NCBI RefSeq assembly: GCF_965200585.1 | Contig: NZ_OZ241361.1 | DNA length: 64,000 bases | Strand: one strand, 5' to 3' | Origin: Bacterioplanoides sp965200585 | GTDB lineage: Bacteria; Pseudomonadota; Gammaproteobacteria; Pseudomonadales; Oceanobacteraceae | Part shown: piece after piece, positions 41,962-50,294 of the stretch | How the letters are laid out: each line of letters opens with the position of its first letter | How positions within the stretch are numbered: the first letter of the stretch is position 1 | Made by a program: the position numbers and the translations under genes | The notes under the pieces: model-generated | Database searches by the model: none | Told to the model about the DNA's origin: nothing | The model's input: only the letters and a program-made list of their open reading frames with translations

Positions 41962-42432
41962 GTGAACTTGAATCTGACCATCCTTGGTCAATTGATTGCG
42001 TTCGCGATTTTTGTCTGGTTCTGCATGAAATACGTCTGGCCACCACTGACCAGCGCTATGTCGGAACGTGAAAAGAAAATCGCAGATGGTTTAGACGCAG
42101 CTAACCGCGCTGCTCGCGATTTAGAACTGGCACAGGCGAAAGCCGCTGACCAGTTACGTGAGAGCAAAGAAAAAGCTGCTGAAATCATCGAACAGGCTAG
42201 CAAGCGTGCTAACCAAATCGTTGACGAAGCCAAAGAACAAGCCCGCGCTGAAGGTGAGCGTCTGGTTGCTGCTGCTCAGGCAGAAGTAGCTCAGGAAGCG
42301 AACCGTGCTAAAGAAGCGCTGCGTGCTCAGGTATCTGAGTTAGCAGTAGCTGGCGCAGCCAAAATCCTTGCAAAGTCTGTTGACGCTGCTGCTCACGAAG
42401 AGCTGCTGAATCAACTGGCTAACGAACTGTAA
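41962..42432 (+). CDS. atpF: ATP synthase F0 subunit b
   Basis: Stator stalk subunit, 156 residues, same as E. coli. The N-terminal membrane helix is NLTILGQLIAFAIFVWFCMK, followed by a long charged Ala-rich coiled coil. The start is GTG at 41962 with AGAGG upstream. It dimerises and links subunit a to F1 through delta. Confidence 0.97.
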   Translation: MNLNLTILGQLIAFAIFVWFCMKYVWPPLTSAMSEREKKIADGLDAANRAARDLELAQAKAADQLRESKEKAAEIIEQASKRANQIVDEAKEQARAEGERLVAAAQAEVAQEANRAKEALRAQVSELAVAGAAKILAKSVDAAAHEELLNQLANEL

Positions 42433-42443
42433 GCGAGGTTGGC

Positions 42444-42980
42444 ATGGCTGAATTAACAACTCTCGCTCGGCCATACGCAAAAGCTGCGTTTGCTGAAGCA
42501 CAAGAGAAAAATGCACTGGACGCCTGGTCTGCGGACCTGAGCGTGCTGGCTGCTTATGCAGCGGATGCGGATCTGGCTAAGATCCTGGTGCACCCTTCTC
42601 TGACTGCTGAACAGCAAGCGCAAGCGCTGTTAGACGTATGTGGCGACAAGCTGAATGAAGCAGCCAAAAACCTGGTGGCCGTTCTGGCTGATAACAAGCG
42701 TTTAAGCTTGTTGCCAGAAGTATCGGCTCTGTTTGAAGAGCTGAAGGCACAACTGCAAAACACGGTAGACGTTGTTGTTACTACCGCGTTTGAAATGACC
42801 GACGCACAACAAAGTAAGCTGGCTGAGTCTTTAAAAGCCAAGCTGAAGTGCGAAGTACGTATGAGCAGCGAAATCGATGAGTCTCTCATCGGTGGTGCGA
42901 TCATCCGTGCCGGTGACCTGGTAATTGACGGCTCGCTAACTGGCAAATTGTCCAAGTTAGCCGAAGCGATGAACTCCTAG
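42444..42980 (+). CDS. atpH: ATP synthase F1 subunit delta
   Basis: A 178-residue stator subunit connecting F1 to subunit b. The N-terminus AELTTLARPYAKAAFAEAQE and the C-terminal IDESLIGGAIIRAGDLVIDG are the family signatures. The ATG at 42444 is 11 bp after the atpF stop. Confidence 0.97.
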   Translation: MAELTTLARPYAKAAFAEAQEKNALDAWSADLSVLAAYAADADLAKILVHPSLTAEQQAQALLDVCGDKLNEAAKNLVAVLADNKRLSLLPEVSALFEELKAQLQNTVDVVVTTAFEMTDAQQSKLAESLKAKLKCEVRMSSEIDESLIGGAIIRAGDLVIDGSLTGKLSKLAEAMNS

Positions 42981-42995
42981 TTTGAGGGACGATGC

Positions 42996-44534
42996 ATGCA
43001 GCAACTGAATCCATCTGAGATCAGTGAAGTCATCAAAAAACGCATCGAAAATCTCGATGTGACTTCACAAGCCCAGAACGAGGGCACCGTCGTATCTGTA
43101 TCTGACGGTATCGTTCGTATTCACGGTCTGGCTGACGCCATGTACGGTGAAATGATTGAATTTGAAGGCGGCGTATATGGCCTGGCAATGAACCTGGAGC
43201 GTGACTCCGTAGGTGCTGTTGTTCTGGGTGAATACAAGTCTCTGGCTGAAGGCCAGACCGCTAAATGTACTGGTCGTATCTTAGAAGTACCGACTGGCGA
43301 AGCTCTGCTGGGTCGCGTAGTCGACACACTGGGTAACCCAATCGACGGTAAAGGTCCGATCGAAACCAACACCTCTGCTCCGGTTGAGCGCGTTGCACCT
43401 GGCGTAATTGCACGTCAAGGCGTAGACCAGCCACTGGAAACTGGTTACAAAGCCGTTGACTCCATGGTGCCAATCGGCCGTGGTCAACGTGAGCTGATCA
43501 TTGGTGACCGTCAGACTGGTAAGTCTGCGATGGCCATCGACGCGATCATCAACCAGAAAGGTACGGGTGTTAAGTGTATCTACGTAGCTGTTGGCCAGAA
43601 GCAGTCAACCATCGCTAACGTAGTACGTAAATTAGAAGAACACGGCGCGATGGATCACACCATCATCGTTGCTGCTGGCGCTGCCGATCCTGCTGCTATG
43701 CAGTTCCTGGCACCATACGCTGGCTGTGCGATGGGTGAATACTTCCTGGATCGTGGTGAAGATGCTCTGATCGTTTATGACGATCTGACTAAGCAAGCAT
43801 GGGCCTATCGTCAGATTTCCCTGTTGCTGAAGCGTCCTCCTGGCCGTGAAGCTTACCCTGGTGACGTTTTCTACCTGCACTCCCGTCTGCTGGAGCGTGC
43901 TTGTCGCGTAAACGCTGACTACGTTAAGAGCGTAAGTGGTGTTGAAGGTAAAACCGGTTCCCTGACAGCTCTGCCAATCATTGAGACTCAAGGTGGTGAC
44001 GTATCTGCATTCGTACCTACCAACGTGATCTCGATTACTGACGGTCAGATCTTCCTGGAGACCAGCCTGTTCAACTCGGGTATCCGTCCTGCAATGAACG
44101 CCGGTATTTCGGTATCTCGTGTAGGTGGTGCAGCCCAGACTAAGATCATCAAGAAGTTGGGCGGTGGTATTCGTCTGGCTCTGGCTCAGTACCGTGAACT
44201 GGCAGCATTCGCTCAGTTCGCTTCTGACCTGGATGATGCAACCCGTAAGCAGCTGGAACACGGCCGTGCAGTAACCGAGCTGATGAAGCAAGGCCAGTAC
44301 GCTCCGATGAAGACCGCTGAAATGGGTCTGTCTATCTTTGCTGCTACTGAAGGCTACCTGGAAGACGTTGAAGTGAACAAGATTCAGGCGTTTGAAGCCG
44401 CTTTATTGAGCTATGCCAACAGCGAATACAAAGAGCTGATGGACCAGATCAATGTTAAAGGCGACTACAACAATGATATCGCTGCCGGTCTGAAAGAGCT
44501 GATTGAGAAATTCAAAAGCACTCAGACCTGGTAA
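42996..44534 (+). CDS. atpA: ATP synthase F1 subunit alpha
   Basis: Non-catalytic nucleotide-binding subunit of F1, 512 residues (E. coli 513). The P-loop GDRQTGKSAMAID is present, with EYFLDRGEDALIVYDDLTKQ and the signature PAMNAGISVSRVGGAAQ. The N-terminus MQQLNPSEISEVIKKRI is canonical. It starts 15 bp after atpH. Confidence 0.98.
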   Translation: MQQLNPSEISEVIKKRIENLDVTSQAQNEGTVVSVSDGIVRIHGLADAMYGEMIEFEGGVYGLAMNLERDSVGAVVLGEYKSLAEGQTAKCTGRILEVPTGEALLGRVVDTLGNPIDGKGPIETNTSAPVERVAPGVIARQGVDQPLETGYKAVDSMVPIGRGQRELIIGDRQTGKSAMAIDAIINQKGTGVKCIYVAVGQKQSTIANVVRKLEEHGAMDHTIIVAAGAADPAAMQFLAPYAGCAMGEYFLDRGEDALIVYDDLTKQAWAYRQISLLLKRPPGREAYPGDVFYLHSRLLERACRVNADYVKSVSGVEGKTGSLTALPIIETQGGDVSAFVPTNVISITDGQIFLETSLFNSGIRPAMNAGISVSRVGGAAQTKIIKKLGGGIRLALAQYRELAAFAQFASDLDDATRKQLEHGRAVTELMKQGQYAPMKTAEMGLSIFAATEGYLEDVEVNKIQAFEAALLSYANSEYKELMDQINVKGDYNNDIAAGLKELIEKFKSTQTW

Positions 44535-44599
44535 GTCCGGTGCTGGCGCTGATTACCCCGGCGCCAGCTGGATTCACTAAGAAAACGTAGGACAGTCTT

Positions 44600-45460
44600 A
44601 TGGCAGTCGGAAAAGAGATTAAAGAGCAGATATCGAGTGTTCAAAGCACGCAGAAAATTACTTCAGCTATGGAAAAAGTGGCTGTAAGTAAGATGCGTCG
44701 CGCTCAGATGCGCATGCAACAGAGCCGTCCATACGCGGATAAAATCCGTGATGTGATTGGTAACCTGGCGAATGCTGCACCTGAATATCGTCACCGTTAT
44801 ATGCAAGACCGCGATGTTAAGCGTGTTGGTTATATCGTGGTGTCTTCCGACCGTGGCTTATGTGGTGGCCTGAACAACAACATGTTCAAGACCGTCGCTA
44901 AAGAAGCTCAGGACTGGAAAAACAAAGGCGTAGAAGTTGACTTCTGTGCTGTCGGCGCCAAAGCCGGCCTGTTTTTCAACAGTTTTGGCGGCAACGTAGT
45001 AGCGGCAAAAGCCCATTTGGGTGATGCGCCTGAGTTAGCCAGCCTGATCGGAGCGGTTAAGGTAATGTTGGACGCATACGACGAAGGTAAAATCGATCGT
45101 CTGTTCATCGTTTATAACCGTTTTGTAAACACCATGACCCAAACGCCGACTTCAGTGCAGTTACTGCCACTGAAGGCGAAAGAAGACGATTCCCTGAAAC
45201 GCCAGTGGGGTTACATCTACGAGCCAGCGCCTGAAGAGATTATCGAAGGCCTGTTGATTCGCTACGTAGAATCCCAGGTGTACCAAGGTGTAATTGAGAA
45301 CAACGCCTGTGAACAGGCTGCACGTATGTTAGCGATGAAAAACGCTACCGATAACGCGGGCAGCATGATTGACGACCTGAACATGCTTTACAACAAGGCT
45401 CGTCAGGCAGCAATTACTCAGGAAATTTCAGAAATCGTAAGCGGTGCCGCGGCTGTATAA
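44600..45460 (+). CDS. atpG: ATP synthase F1 subunit gamma
   Basis: Central rotor shaft, 286 residues. The N-terminal helix (KEIKEQISSVQSTQKITSAM) and the C-terminal helix (NMLYNKARQAAITQEISEIV) that form the coiled coil are both present, with SSDRGLCGGLN in the middle. The start ATG at 44600 has TAGGA upstream. Confidence 0.98.
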   Translation: MAVGKEIKEQISSVQSTQKITSAMEKVAVSKMRRAQMRMQQSRPYADKIRDVIGNLANAAPEYRHRYMQDRDVKRVGYIVVSSDRGLCGGLNNNMFKTVAKEAQDWKNKGVEVDFCAVGAKAGLFFNSFGGNVVAAKAHLGDAPELASLIGAVKVMLDAYDEGKIDRLFIVYNRFVNTMTQTPTSVQLLPLKAKEDDSLKRQWGYIYEPAPEEIIEGLLIRYVESQVYQGVIENNACEQAARMLAMKNATDNAGSMIDDLNMLYNKARQAAITQEISEIVSGAAAV

Positions 45461-45498
45461 GCCCGGGATTCAAGGTTTAAGATTAAGAGGAACCGAAA

Positions 45499-46893
45499 AT
45501 GAGCGGATCTATCGTACAGATCATCGGTGCCGTTATCGACGTGGAATTCCCACGCGACAGTGTACCTAAGGTCTACGACGCCCTGACCGTTGATGGTACT
45601 GAAACTACTCTGGAAGTTCAGCAGCAGCTGGGTGACGGCGTAGTTCGTACTATTGCAATGGGCTCAACAGAAGGTCTGAAACGTGACCTTCCTGTAACAA
45701 ACACAAACGGTCCTATCTCCGTACCAGTAGGTACTGAGACTCTGGGTCGTATCATGGACGTGCTTGGCCGTCCTATCGACGAATGTGGTCCTATCGGTGA
45801 GAAAGAAGTTGCTTCTATTCACCGTGCAGCGCCATCTTTCGACGAGCAATCAAACTCCACTGACCTGCTGGAAACCGGTATCAAGGTAATTGACCTGGTT
45901 TGCCCATTCGCTAAAGGTGGTAAAGTGGGTCTGTTCGGTGGTGCCGGTGTTGGTAAAACCGTAAACATGATGGAGCTGATTAACAACATTGCGAAGGCAC
46001 ACTCCGGTCTGTCTGTATTCGCAGGTGTTGGTGAGCGTACTCGTGAAGGTAACGACTTCTACTACGAGATGGCTGAATCCGGTGTTGTAGACCTGGAAAA
46101 CAAGCCAAACTCTAAAGTAGCCATGGTTTACGGCCAGATGAATGAGCCTCCAGGTAACCGTCTGCGTGTTGCTCTGACGGGTCTGACCATGGCTGAGAAG
46201 TTCCGTGACGAAGGTAAAGACGTACTGTTGTTCGTTGACAACATCTACCGTTACACCCTGGCGGGAACCGAAGTATCTGCACTGTTAGGCCGTATGCCTT
46301 CAGCGGTAGGTTACCAGCCAACTCTGGCAGAAGAGATGGGCGTACTTCAGGAGCGTATTACCTCCACGAAGACTGGCTCTATTACTTCTATCCAGGCGGT
46401 ATACGTACCTGCGGATGATATGACTGACCCAAGCCCGGCGACTACCTTCGCTCACTTGGACTCTACCGTATCTCTGTCTCGTGACATCGCTTCTAAAGGT
46501 ATCTACCCGGCGATTGACCCACTGGCGTCTACTTCTCGTCAGCTGGATCCACTGGTTATCGGTAACGAACACTACGACATCGCGCGTGGCGTTCAAGGTG
46601 TACTGCAGCGCTACAAAGAGCTGAAAGACATCATTGCGATTCTGGGTATGGACGAACTGTCTGACGAAGATAAGCAGCTGGTTGCCCGTGCACGTAAGAT
46701 CGAGCGTTTCCTGTCTCAGCCATTCCACGTGGCAGAGATCTTCACTGGTGCGCCTGGTAAATACGTGTCTCTGAAAGAAACCATCCGTGGTTTCTCCGGC
46801 ATCCTGAACGGTGAATTCGATGAACTGCCAGAACAAGCGTTCTACATGGTAGGTACCATCGACGAAGCTGTTGAGAAAGCGAAAAACATGTAA
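45499..46893 (+). CDS. atpD: ATP synthase F1 subunit beta
   Basis: Catalytic subunit of F1, 464 residues. The P-loop GGAGVGKTVNMMEL, the catalytic Glu in GVGERTREGNDFYYEM, the Walker B DVLLFVDNIYRYT and DELSDED (DELSEED equivalent) are present. The ATG at 45499 follows an AAGAGGAA Shine-Dalgarno. Confidence 0.98.
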   Translation: MSGSIVQIIGAVIDVEFPRDSVPKVYDALTVDGTETTLEVQQQLGDGVVRTIAMGSTEGLKRDLPVTNTNGPISVPVGTETLGRIMDVLGRPIDECGPIGEKEVASIHRAAPSFDEQSNSTDLLETGIKVIDLVCPFAKGGKVGLFGGAGVGKTVNMMELINNIAKAHSGLSVFAGVGERTREGNDFYYEMAESGVVDLENKPNSKVAMVYGQMNEPPGNRLRVALTGLTMAEKFRDEGKDVLLFVDNIYRYTLAGTEVSALLGRMPSAVGYQPTLAEEMGVLQERITSTKTGSITSIQAVYVPADDMTDPSPATTFAHLDSTVSLSRDIASKGIYPAIDPLASTSRQLDPLVIGNEHYDIARGVQGVLQRYKELKDIIAILGMDELSDEDKQLVARARKIERFLSQPFHVAEIFTGAPGKYVSLKETIRGFSGILNGEFDELPEQAFYMVGTIDEAVEKAKNM

Positions 46894-46954
46894 TTGGGCT
46901 GGCGGCTCACAACTCACTGAGTAGCGAGCCGCCTCTCTAACTGAGGATACGACT

Positions 46955-47383
46955 ATGGCGATTACCGTCCACTGCGATATCGTCAGCGCCGAAGAGAACC
47001 TGTTCTCTGGCCTGGTAGAACGCGTAGTAGCTCACGGTGAACTGGGTGATCTGGGTATTGAACCTGGCCACACAGCACTGCTGACTCCGCTGAAACCTGG
47101 TCCAATCCGCATTGTTAAACAAGGCGGTGAAGAAGAGGTTGTTTACGTCTCTGGCGGTTATCTGGAAGTACAGCCCAATTGTGTTTCTGTTCTGGCGGAT
47201 ACCGCTGTTCGCGCTGGTGACATCGACGAAGCGGCTGCATTACAAGCCAAAGAACACGCACTGAAAGCCATGGAAAATCAGGGTGCAGACTTTGATTACT
47301 CCCGTGCGCTGACTCAGCTGGCCGAGGCCGCAGCACAACTGCGTACTATCCAGCAGATTCGTGAAAAACTGGGTAAGCACTAA
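46955..47383 (+). CDS. atpC: ATP synthase F1 subunit epsilon
   Basis: A 142-residue rotor subunit that also inhibits ATP hydrolysis. The N-terminal beta domain contains GELGDLGIEPGHTALLTPLK and VSGGYLEVQP, and the C-terminal helical hairpin ends QIREKLGKH. It is the last gene of the operon, followed 20 bp later by a terminator. Confidence 0.97.
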   Translation: MAITVHCDIVSAEENLFSGLVERVVAHGELGDLGIEPGHTALLTPLKPGPIRIVKQGGEEEVVYVSGGYLEVQPNCVSVLADTAVRAGDIDEAAALQAKEHALKAMENQGADFDYSRALTQLAEAAAQLRTIQQIREKLGKH

Positions 47384-47403
47384 GCTTCTCTGTTTACGCG
47401 AAT

Positions 47404-47431
47404 AAAAAAACCGGCCTTGGCCGGTTTTTTT
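47404..47431. terminator. bidirectional terminator, atp operon and convergent lipoprotein gene
   Basis: ACCGGCC-TT-GGCCGGT stem with seven A residues before and seven T residues after, able to end transcription on both strands. Confidence 0.92.
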
Positions 47432-47452
47432 ATGTCTGTTTTATTCTGAATA

Positions 47453-48313
47453 TCAAAACTCAGCAATATGCACTGATTTCTGATATTCAGCTTCGAGCTC
47501 AACAGCGTGTTGATAACGCTGCTGGGAATTCCCGGCTTTGCTCTTCGGAAACTCCGATTCTTTCATGCCGCTTTTGCGTGCCCAACTCTCCAGATAATCA
47601 ACACGGTGCTTTTGCCAATGGCACAAGTGTTGTTTCGATGGAGATACCACCAGTTGCTGTTCCACCTGGTTTTCATCCAGGTAGCGGGCGCTGACCCAGC
47701 TCATCAATGGTGCTTGCTCGTTGACAGACAGCAATACCCAGAAACTACGATCCATTTTGGGCGGGATAACCAGTTGTTGCGACAAAATATGATTCGACTT
47801 CTGACCTTTTGGCGCTGATGCAGATTGAGCTGAGTGGCTGATCTCTGTTGCTTTATTATTGGTTCGTTCGGCCAGATACATTGCCGCCGCGGCAGACTGA
47901 ACATCTTGATCGTCGCTACTGACAATAGCGACGGCAGAGACCGTTTGTACCGCGAGGCGTGCCATTGCTGCGTTGTGTGTTTCACGTTGTTCTTTCAGAG
48001 ATTGAGCGTCAGCCCAGGCCAACAAGTTTTTACCGCCAACGGGGGAAAACTGGCTCGAGGCGCCGTACGGGAAAGTCAGGCTGAGGTTATTTAACTCTTT
48101 CCAATCGCTGCCGGGGTTATGCACAGAAAAAACCAGATAGCCCAGATAATCGCTGCACAGATCCGGACGAAAGGTTGCGGATACGTGCAGTGGCGCTGAT
48201 TCGCCTTGAGTCAGAGAAACGTATTTAGCTTCGGGTCCAAGCTTTGAGGAGGCGCAGCCTGTTAATAGTGCTACCGGTATCAGTGTTAACAGAGTCCTTT
48301 TGTTTTGCAGCAT
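47453..48313 (-). CDS. lipoprotein of unknown function
   Basis: A 286-residue protein with signal peptide and lipobox LTGC (MLQNKRTLLTLIPVALLTGC). The mature part has a beta-rich first half (VFSVHNPGSDWKELNNLSLTF) resembling a late-embryogenesis/immunoglobulin-like fold, a helical Ala-rich centre, and a C-terminal charged helix. No family is recognised. The start ATG is at 48313. It is convergent with the atp operon. Confidence 0.7.
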   Translation of the reverse strand: MLQNKRTLLTLIPVALLTGCASSKLGPEAKYVSLTQGESAPLHVSATFRPDLCSDYLGYLVFSVHNPGSDWKELNNLSLTFPYGASSQFSPVGGKNLLAWADAQSLKEQRETHNAAMARLAVQTVSAVAIVSSDDQDVQSAAAAMYLAERTNNKATEISHSAQSASAPKGQKSNHILSQQLVIPPKMDRSFWVLLSVNEQAPLMSWVSARYLDENQVEQQLVVSPSKQHLCHWQKHRVDYLESWARKSGMKESEFPKSKAGNSQQRYQHAVELEAEYQKSVHIAEF

Positions 48314-48391
48314 CGGTCATCTTCCTGTTGGCCGTAAATAGCGCCTAGATTATTTGCTGAATGTGTCAGGAATATGAAGCTGTAGAGAGGC

Positions 48392-48416
48392 AAAAAGCAG
48401 CCGTTAGCGGCTGCTT
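48392..48416 (-). terminator. intrinsic terminator of the acidic lipoprotein gene
   Basis: On the minus strand, AAGCAGCCG-CTAA-CGGCTGCTT (9-bp stem) followed by T residues, 20 bp after the stop codon of the gene ending at 48436. Confidence 0.85.
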
Positions 48417-48435
48417 TATCGTGACGGAGGTGTAC

Positions 48436-49413
48436 TCAGTTTGCGGCTGAGTTGGTCACTTCAAACTGGCTAGCGGCATACTGGCCATCTGGTAATTGAG
48501 TCGGCAGTTTGTACTGGTCATTGGTTAAAATGCTGTAAACCGCGGCATCACGAGTGCGCACCAGATCCGCTGTATTCAGCTGCCACTCATCCTGAATTTG
48601 CTCCAGACGACCGTTAAACTGTTGTGCACCCAGAACAGAAGTTAGCGCCCAGTAAGTGTACTCGGTCACCATACAATCGTATTCACAGGTATCGTCGTCA
48701 TAGGTGTACCAGGCATCGTTTGGATATGAATCCGGCAGCTCTAAGAAGCGACCTCCACGTGCAGCGTCCATTGCGTCGGCAATGGCGGAATCCGGCTCTT
48801 CACCAAATACGTCCGGATACACCTGAGCGTAACCCACATGAGTAATCAGATGTAATACTTCTTCCAGTGTGCCATCAAACTGACCACCGGCTGATCCCGG
48901 ATTGACTTCATCGGCCAGCAGATCCTGAATGGCATCACCGCCTTCGGGTTCTTCTGCGCTATCATCGTCGTCTTCCGATGAACCCATATCGGCAATATCG
49001 AACAACTGACGGAATAAGGTCTCAAGTTCATCGCCATCAGCGGCCATCAACAGGCGGGCTTTGGATTGTACCAGCTGGTCGACAACGGCCTGGTTATCTG
49101 CGTTGCCGTCTTCGTCATTATCCAGATACTCTGCCATCACATTGGCGGCATGTAATAGCTTGTCATCGGGAGTTGTGGCACTGCCAGCTAAGGTGATACC
49201 AAATACGCGAGTCGTTTTAGGGAAGAGCTGATTGAGCCGCGCTTCATCAATGCCATCATCGCCACTATCACCATTACCGCTATCGCCACTATCAACATTG
49301 CCACCATTGGGCGTTTGTGGAGCAGCTGGATTTGTATCATTGTCGTCGTCACTGCCGCAGCCAACCAGGCTGGTTGAGAGTAATGCAGCAAGGAGCCAGT
49401 GATTGAATTTCAT
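48436..49413 (-). CDS. acidic lipoprotein, unknown function
   Basis: A 325-residue protein with lipobox LVGC followed by a low-complexity Gly/Asp/Ser linker. The body contains DNDEDGNAD, a possible EF-hand-like calcium loop, and EEVLHLITHVGYAQVYPDVF, whose Glu/His arrangement could bind metal but is not the HExxH protease motif. C-terminal CEYDCMVTEYTYW may hold a disulfide. Marine gammaproteobacteria carry many such proteins of unknown role. The start ATG at 49413 has GGGAAGA upstream. Confidence 0.65.
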   Translation of the reverse strand: MKFNHWLLAALLSTSLVGCGSDDDNDTNPAAPQTPNGGNVDSGDSGNGDSGDDGIDEARLNQLFPKTTRVFGITLAGSATTPDDKLLHAANVMAEYLDNDEDGNADNQAVVDQLVQSKARLLMAADGDELETLFRQLFDIADMGSSEDDDDSAEEPEGGDAIQDLLADEVNPGSAGGQFDGTLEEVLHLITHVGYAQVYPDVFGEEPDSAIADAMDAARGGRFLELPDSYPNDAWYTYDDDTCEYDCMVTEYTYWALTSVLGAQQFNGRLEQIQDEWQLNTADLVRTRDAAVYSILTNDQYKLPTQLPDGQYAASQFEVTNSAAN

Positions 49414-49596
49414 AAAGTCTTCCCGTCGTGATTAAACAGTCAAAGACAGTGTAGACTGGCACCAAACAAAGCTTGTTGGTTTTAAGTAATAATTTGTTGT
49501 GCGGCGGCAGGCTTTTGCAACGGCTGGTGATGTTTACGGTATTGTTATCCTGCGGTTATAAAAATCATACCGATCTGGAGAGGATGATATACAATG

Positions 49597-49613
49597 CGAT
49601 TAATCGTACGATT
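49597..49613. promoter_or_regulatory. overlapping palindromes, probable toxin-antitoxin operator
   Basis: CGATTAATCG (49597-49606) overlaps AATCGTACGATT (49602-49613), both perfect palindromes, 22 bp before the antitoxin ATG. A Phd-type antitoxin would be expected to bind here and repress its own operon. Confidence 0.55.
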
Positions 49614-49634
49614 TAAAGTATTCAGGAGTTCAAC

Positions 49635-49892
49635 ATGCAAAGCATTACTGCCAATGAGCTGAAAACCAAAGGCATCGGTGCGATTGAATCCAGTGTTTCT
49701 GAAACCGGCGAAGCCATCATCAGCGTGCGTGGCAAAAACCGCTATGTTGTTCTGGACATTGAAGAATACGAAAAGTACCGCGAGTATGAGCTGGAAGTTG
49801 CATTGCAGGAAACCAAAGCAGATATCGCTGCCGGGCGTTATCAGGCTGAAAGCGTTGAACAACACATGAAGCGTATGGATGAGGATTTGTGA
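49635..49892 (+). CDS. Phd/YefM-family antitoxin
   Basis: An 85-residue protein. The N-terminal Phd fold is visible: SITANELKTKGIGAIESSVS, then EAIISVRGKNRYVVLDIEEYEKY. The C-terminal acidic helix (ESVEQHMKRMDEDL) would wrap the toxin. The Shine-Dalgarno AGGAG is 8 nt before the ATG at 49635. Its stop overlaps the GTG of the toxin gene (GTGA). Confidence 0.85.
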   Translation: MQSITANELKTKGIGAIESSVSETGEAIISVRGKNRYVVLDIEEYEKYREYELEVALQETKADIAAGRYQAESVEQHMKRMDEDL

Positions 49893-50164
49893 CTTACCGG
49901 CTGCTGTTCTCAGACAGCTATAACAAACGGGCGAAGAAATTCTTAAAGCGGCATCCACAAATACGCAGTCAATATCAGAAAACGCTGGAGTTACTCACTC
50001 TCAACCCACTCCACCCGTCACTGAGACTCCATAAATTGAGTGGTCGCCTGGAAGGCCTCTCATCTGTCTCCATTAATATGCGTTACCGCATCACCCTGTA
50101 CTTTGAGATCACGGAAGAAGGCATCGTGTTAGTGGATATCGGAGATCACGATCAGGTGTACTAA
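49889..50164 (+). CDS. RelE/ParE-superfamily toxin
   Basis: A 91-residue basic protein. RLLFSDSYNKRAKKFLKRHP is followed by LHPSLRLHKLSGRLEGLSSV and the C-terminal MRYRITLYFEITEEGIVLVD with DIGDHDQVY, the YafQ/RelE-like pattern of ribosome-dependent mRNA endonucleases. Its GTG start at 49889 overlaps the antitoxin stop by four bases. Whether it is a RelE-type RNase or a ParE-type gyrase poison cannot be decided here; the D-H-D-x-V-Y end favours RelE/YafQ-like. Confidence 0.82.
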   Translation: MTYRLLFSDSYNKRAKKFLKRHPQIRSQYQKTLELLTLNPLHPSLRLHKLSGRLEGLSSVSINMRYRITLYFEITEEGIVLVDIGDHDQVY

Positions 50165-50217
50165 CTACCTTGAGAAACTCCGCTACCGCCTCATTGATAG
50201 GAGTTGAATTGCGCCAT

Positions 50218-50254
50218 AAAAAAACCTCGGGCAGTGGATACTGGCCGAGGTTTT
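50218..50254. terminator. bidirectional terminator between the toxin gene and glyS
   Basis: AAAACCTCGGGCAGT (50221-50235) pairs with ACTGGCCGAGGTTTT (50240-50254), with one mismatch and a 4-nt loop. An A-run precedes it and a T-run follows it, so it can serve both the toxin gene and the leftward glyS. Confidence 0.85.
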
Positions 50255-50294
50255 GTTTGTGTGGCTAAAGGTGCTGATCAGCCTTGCTATGCAA

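Noticed and set aside
43632..44291. Long antisense open frame across atpA (219 codons)
   Set aside because: Mirror frame of a strongly biased, highly conserved coding sequence; no ribosome-binding site or recognisable protein features. The same applies to the antisense frame at 46300-46917 across atpD.
48436..49413. Zinc metalloprotease based on the EEVLHLITHVG segment
   Set aside because: The order of Glu and His does not fit HExxH or other common zinc-protease signatures; metal binding is possible but not shown.
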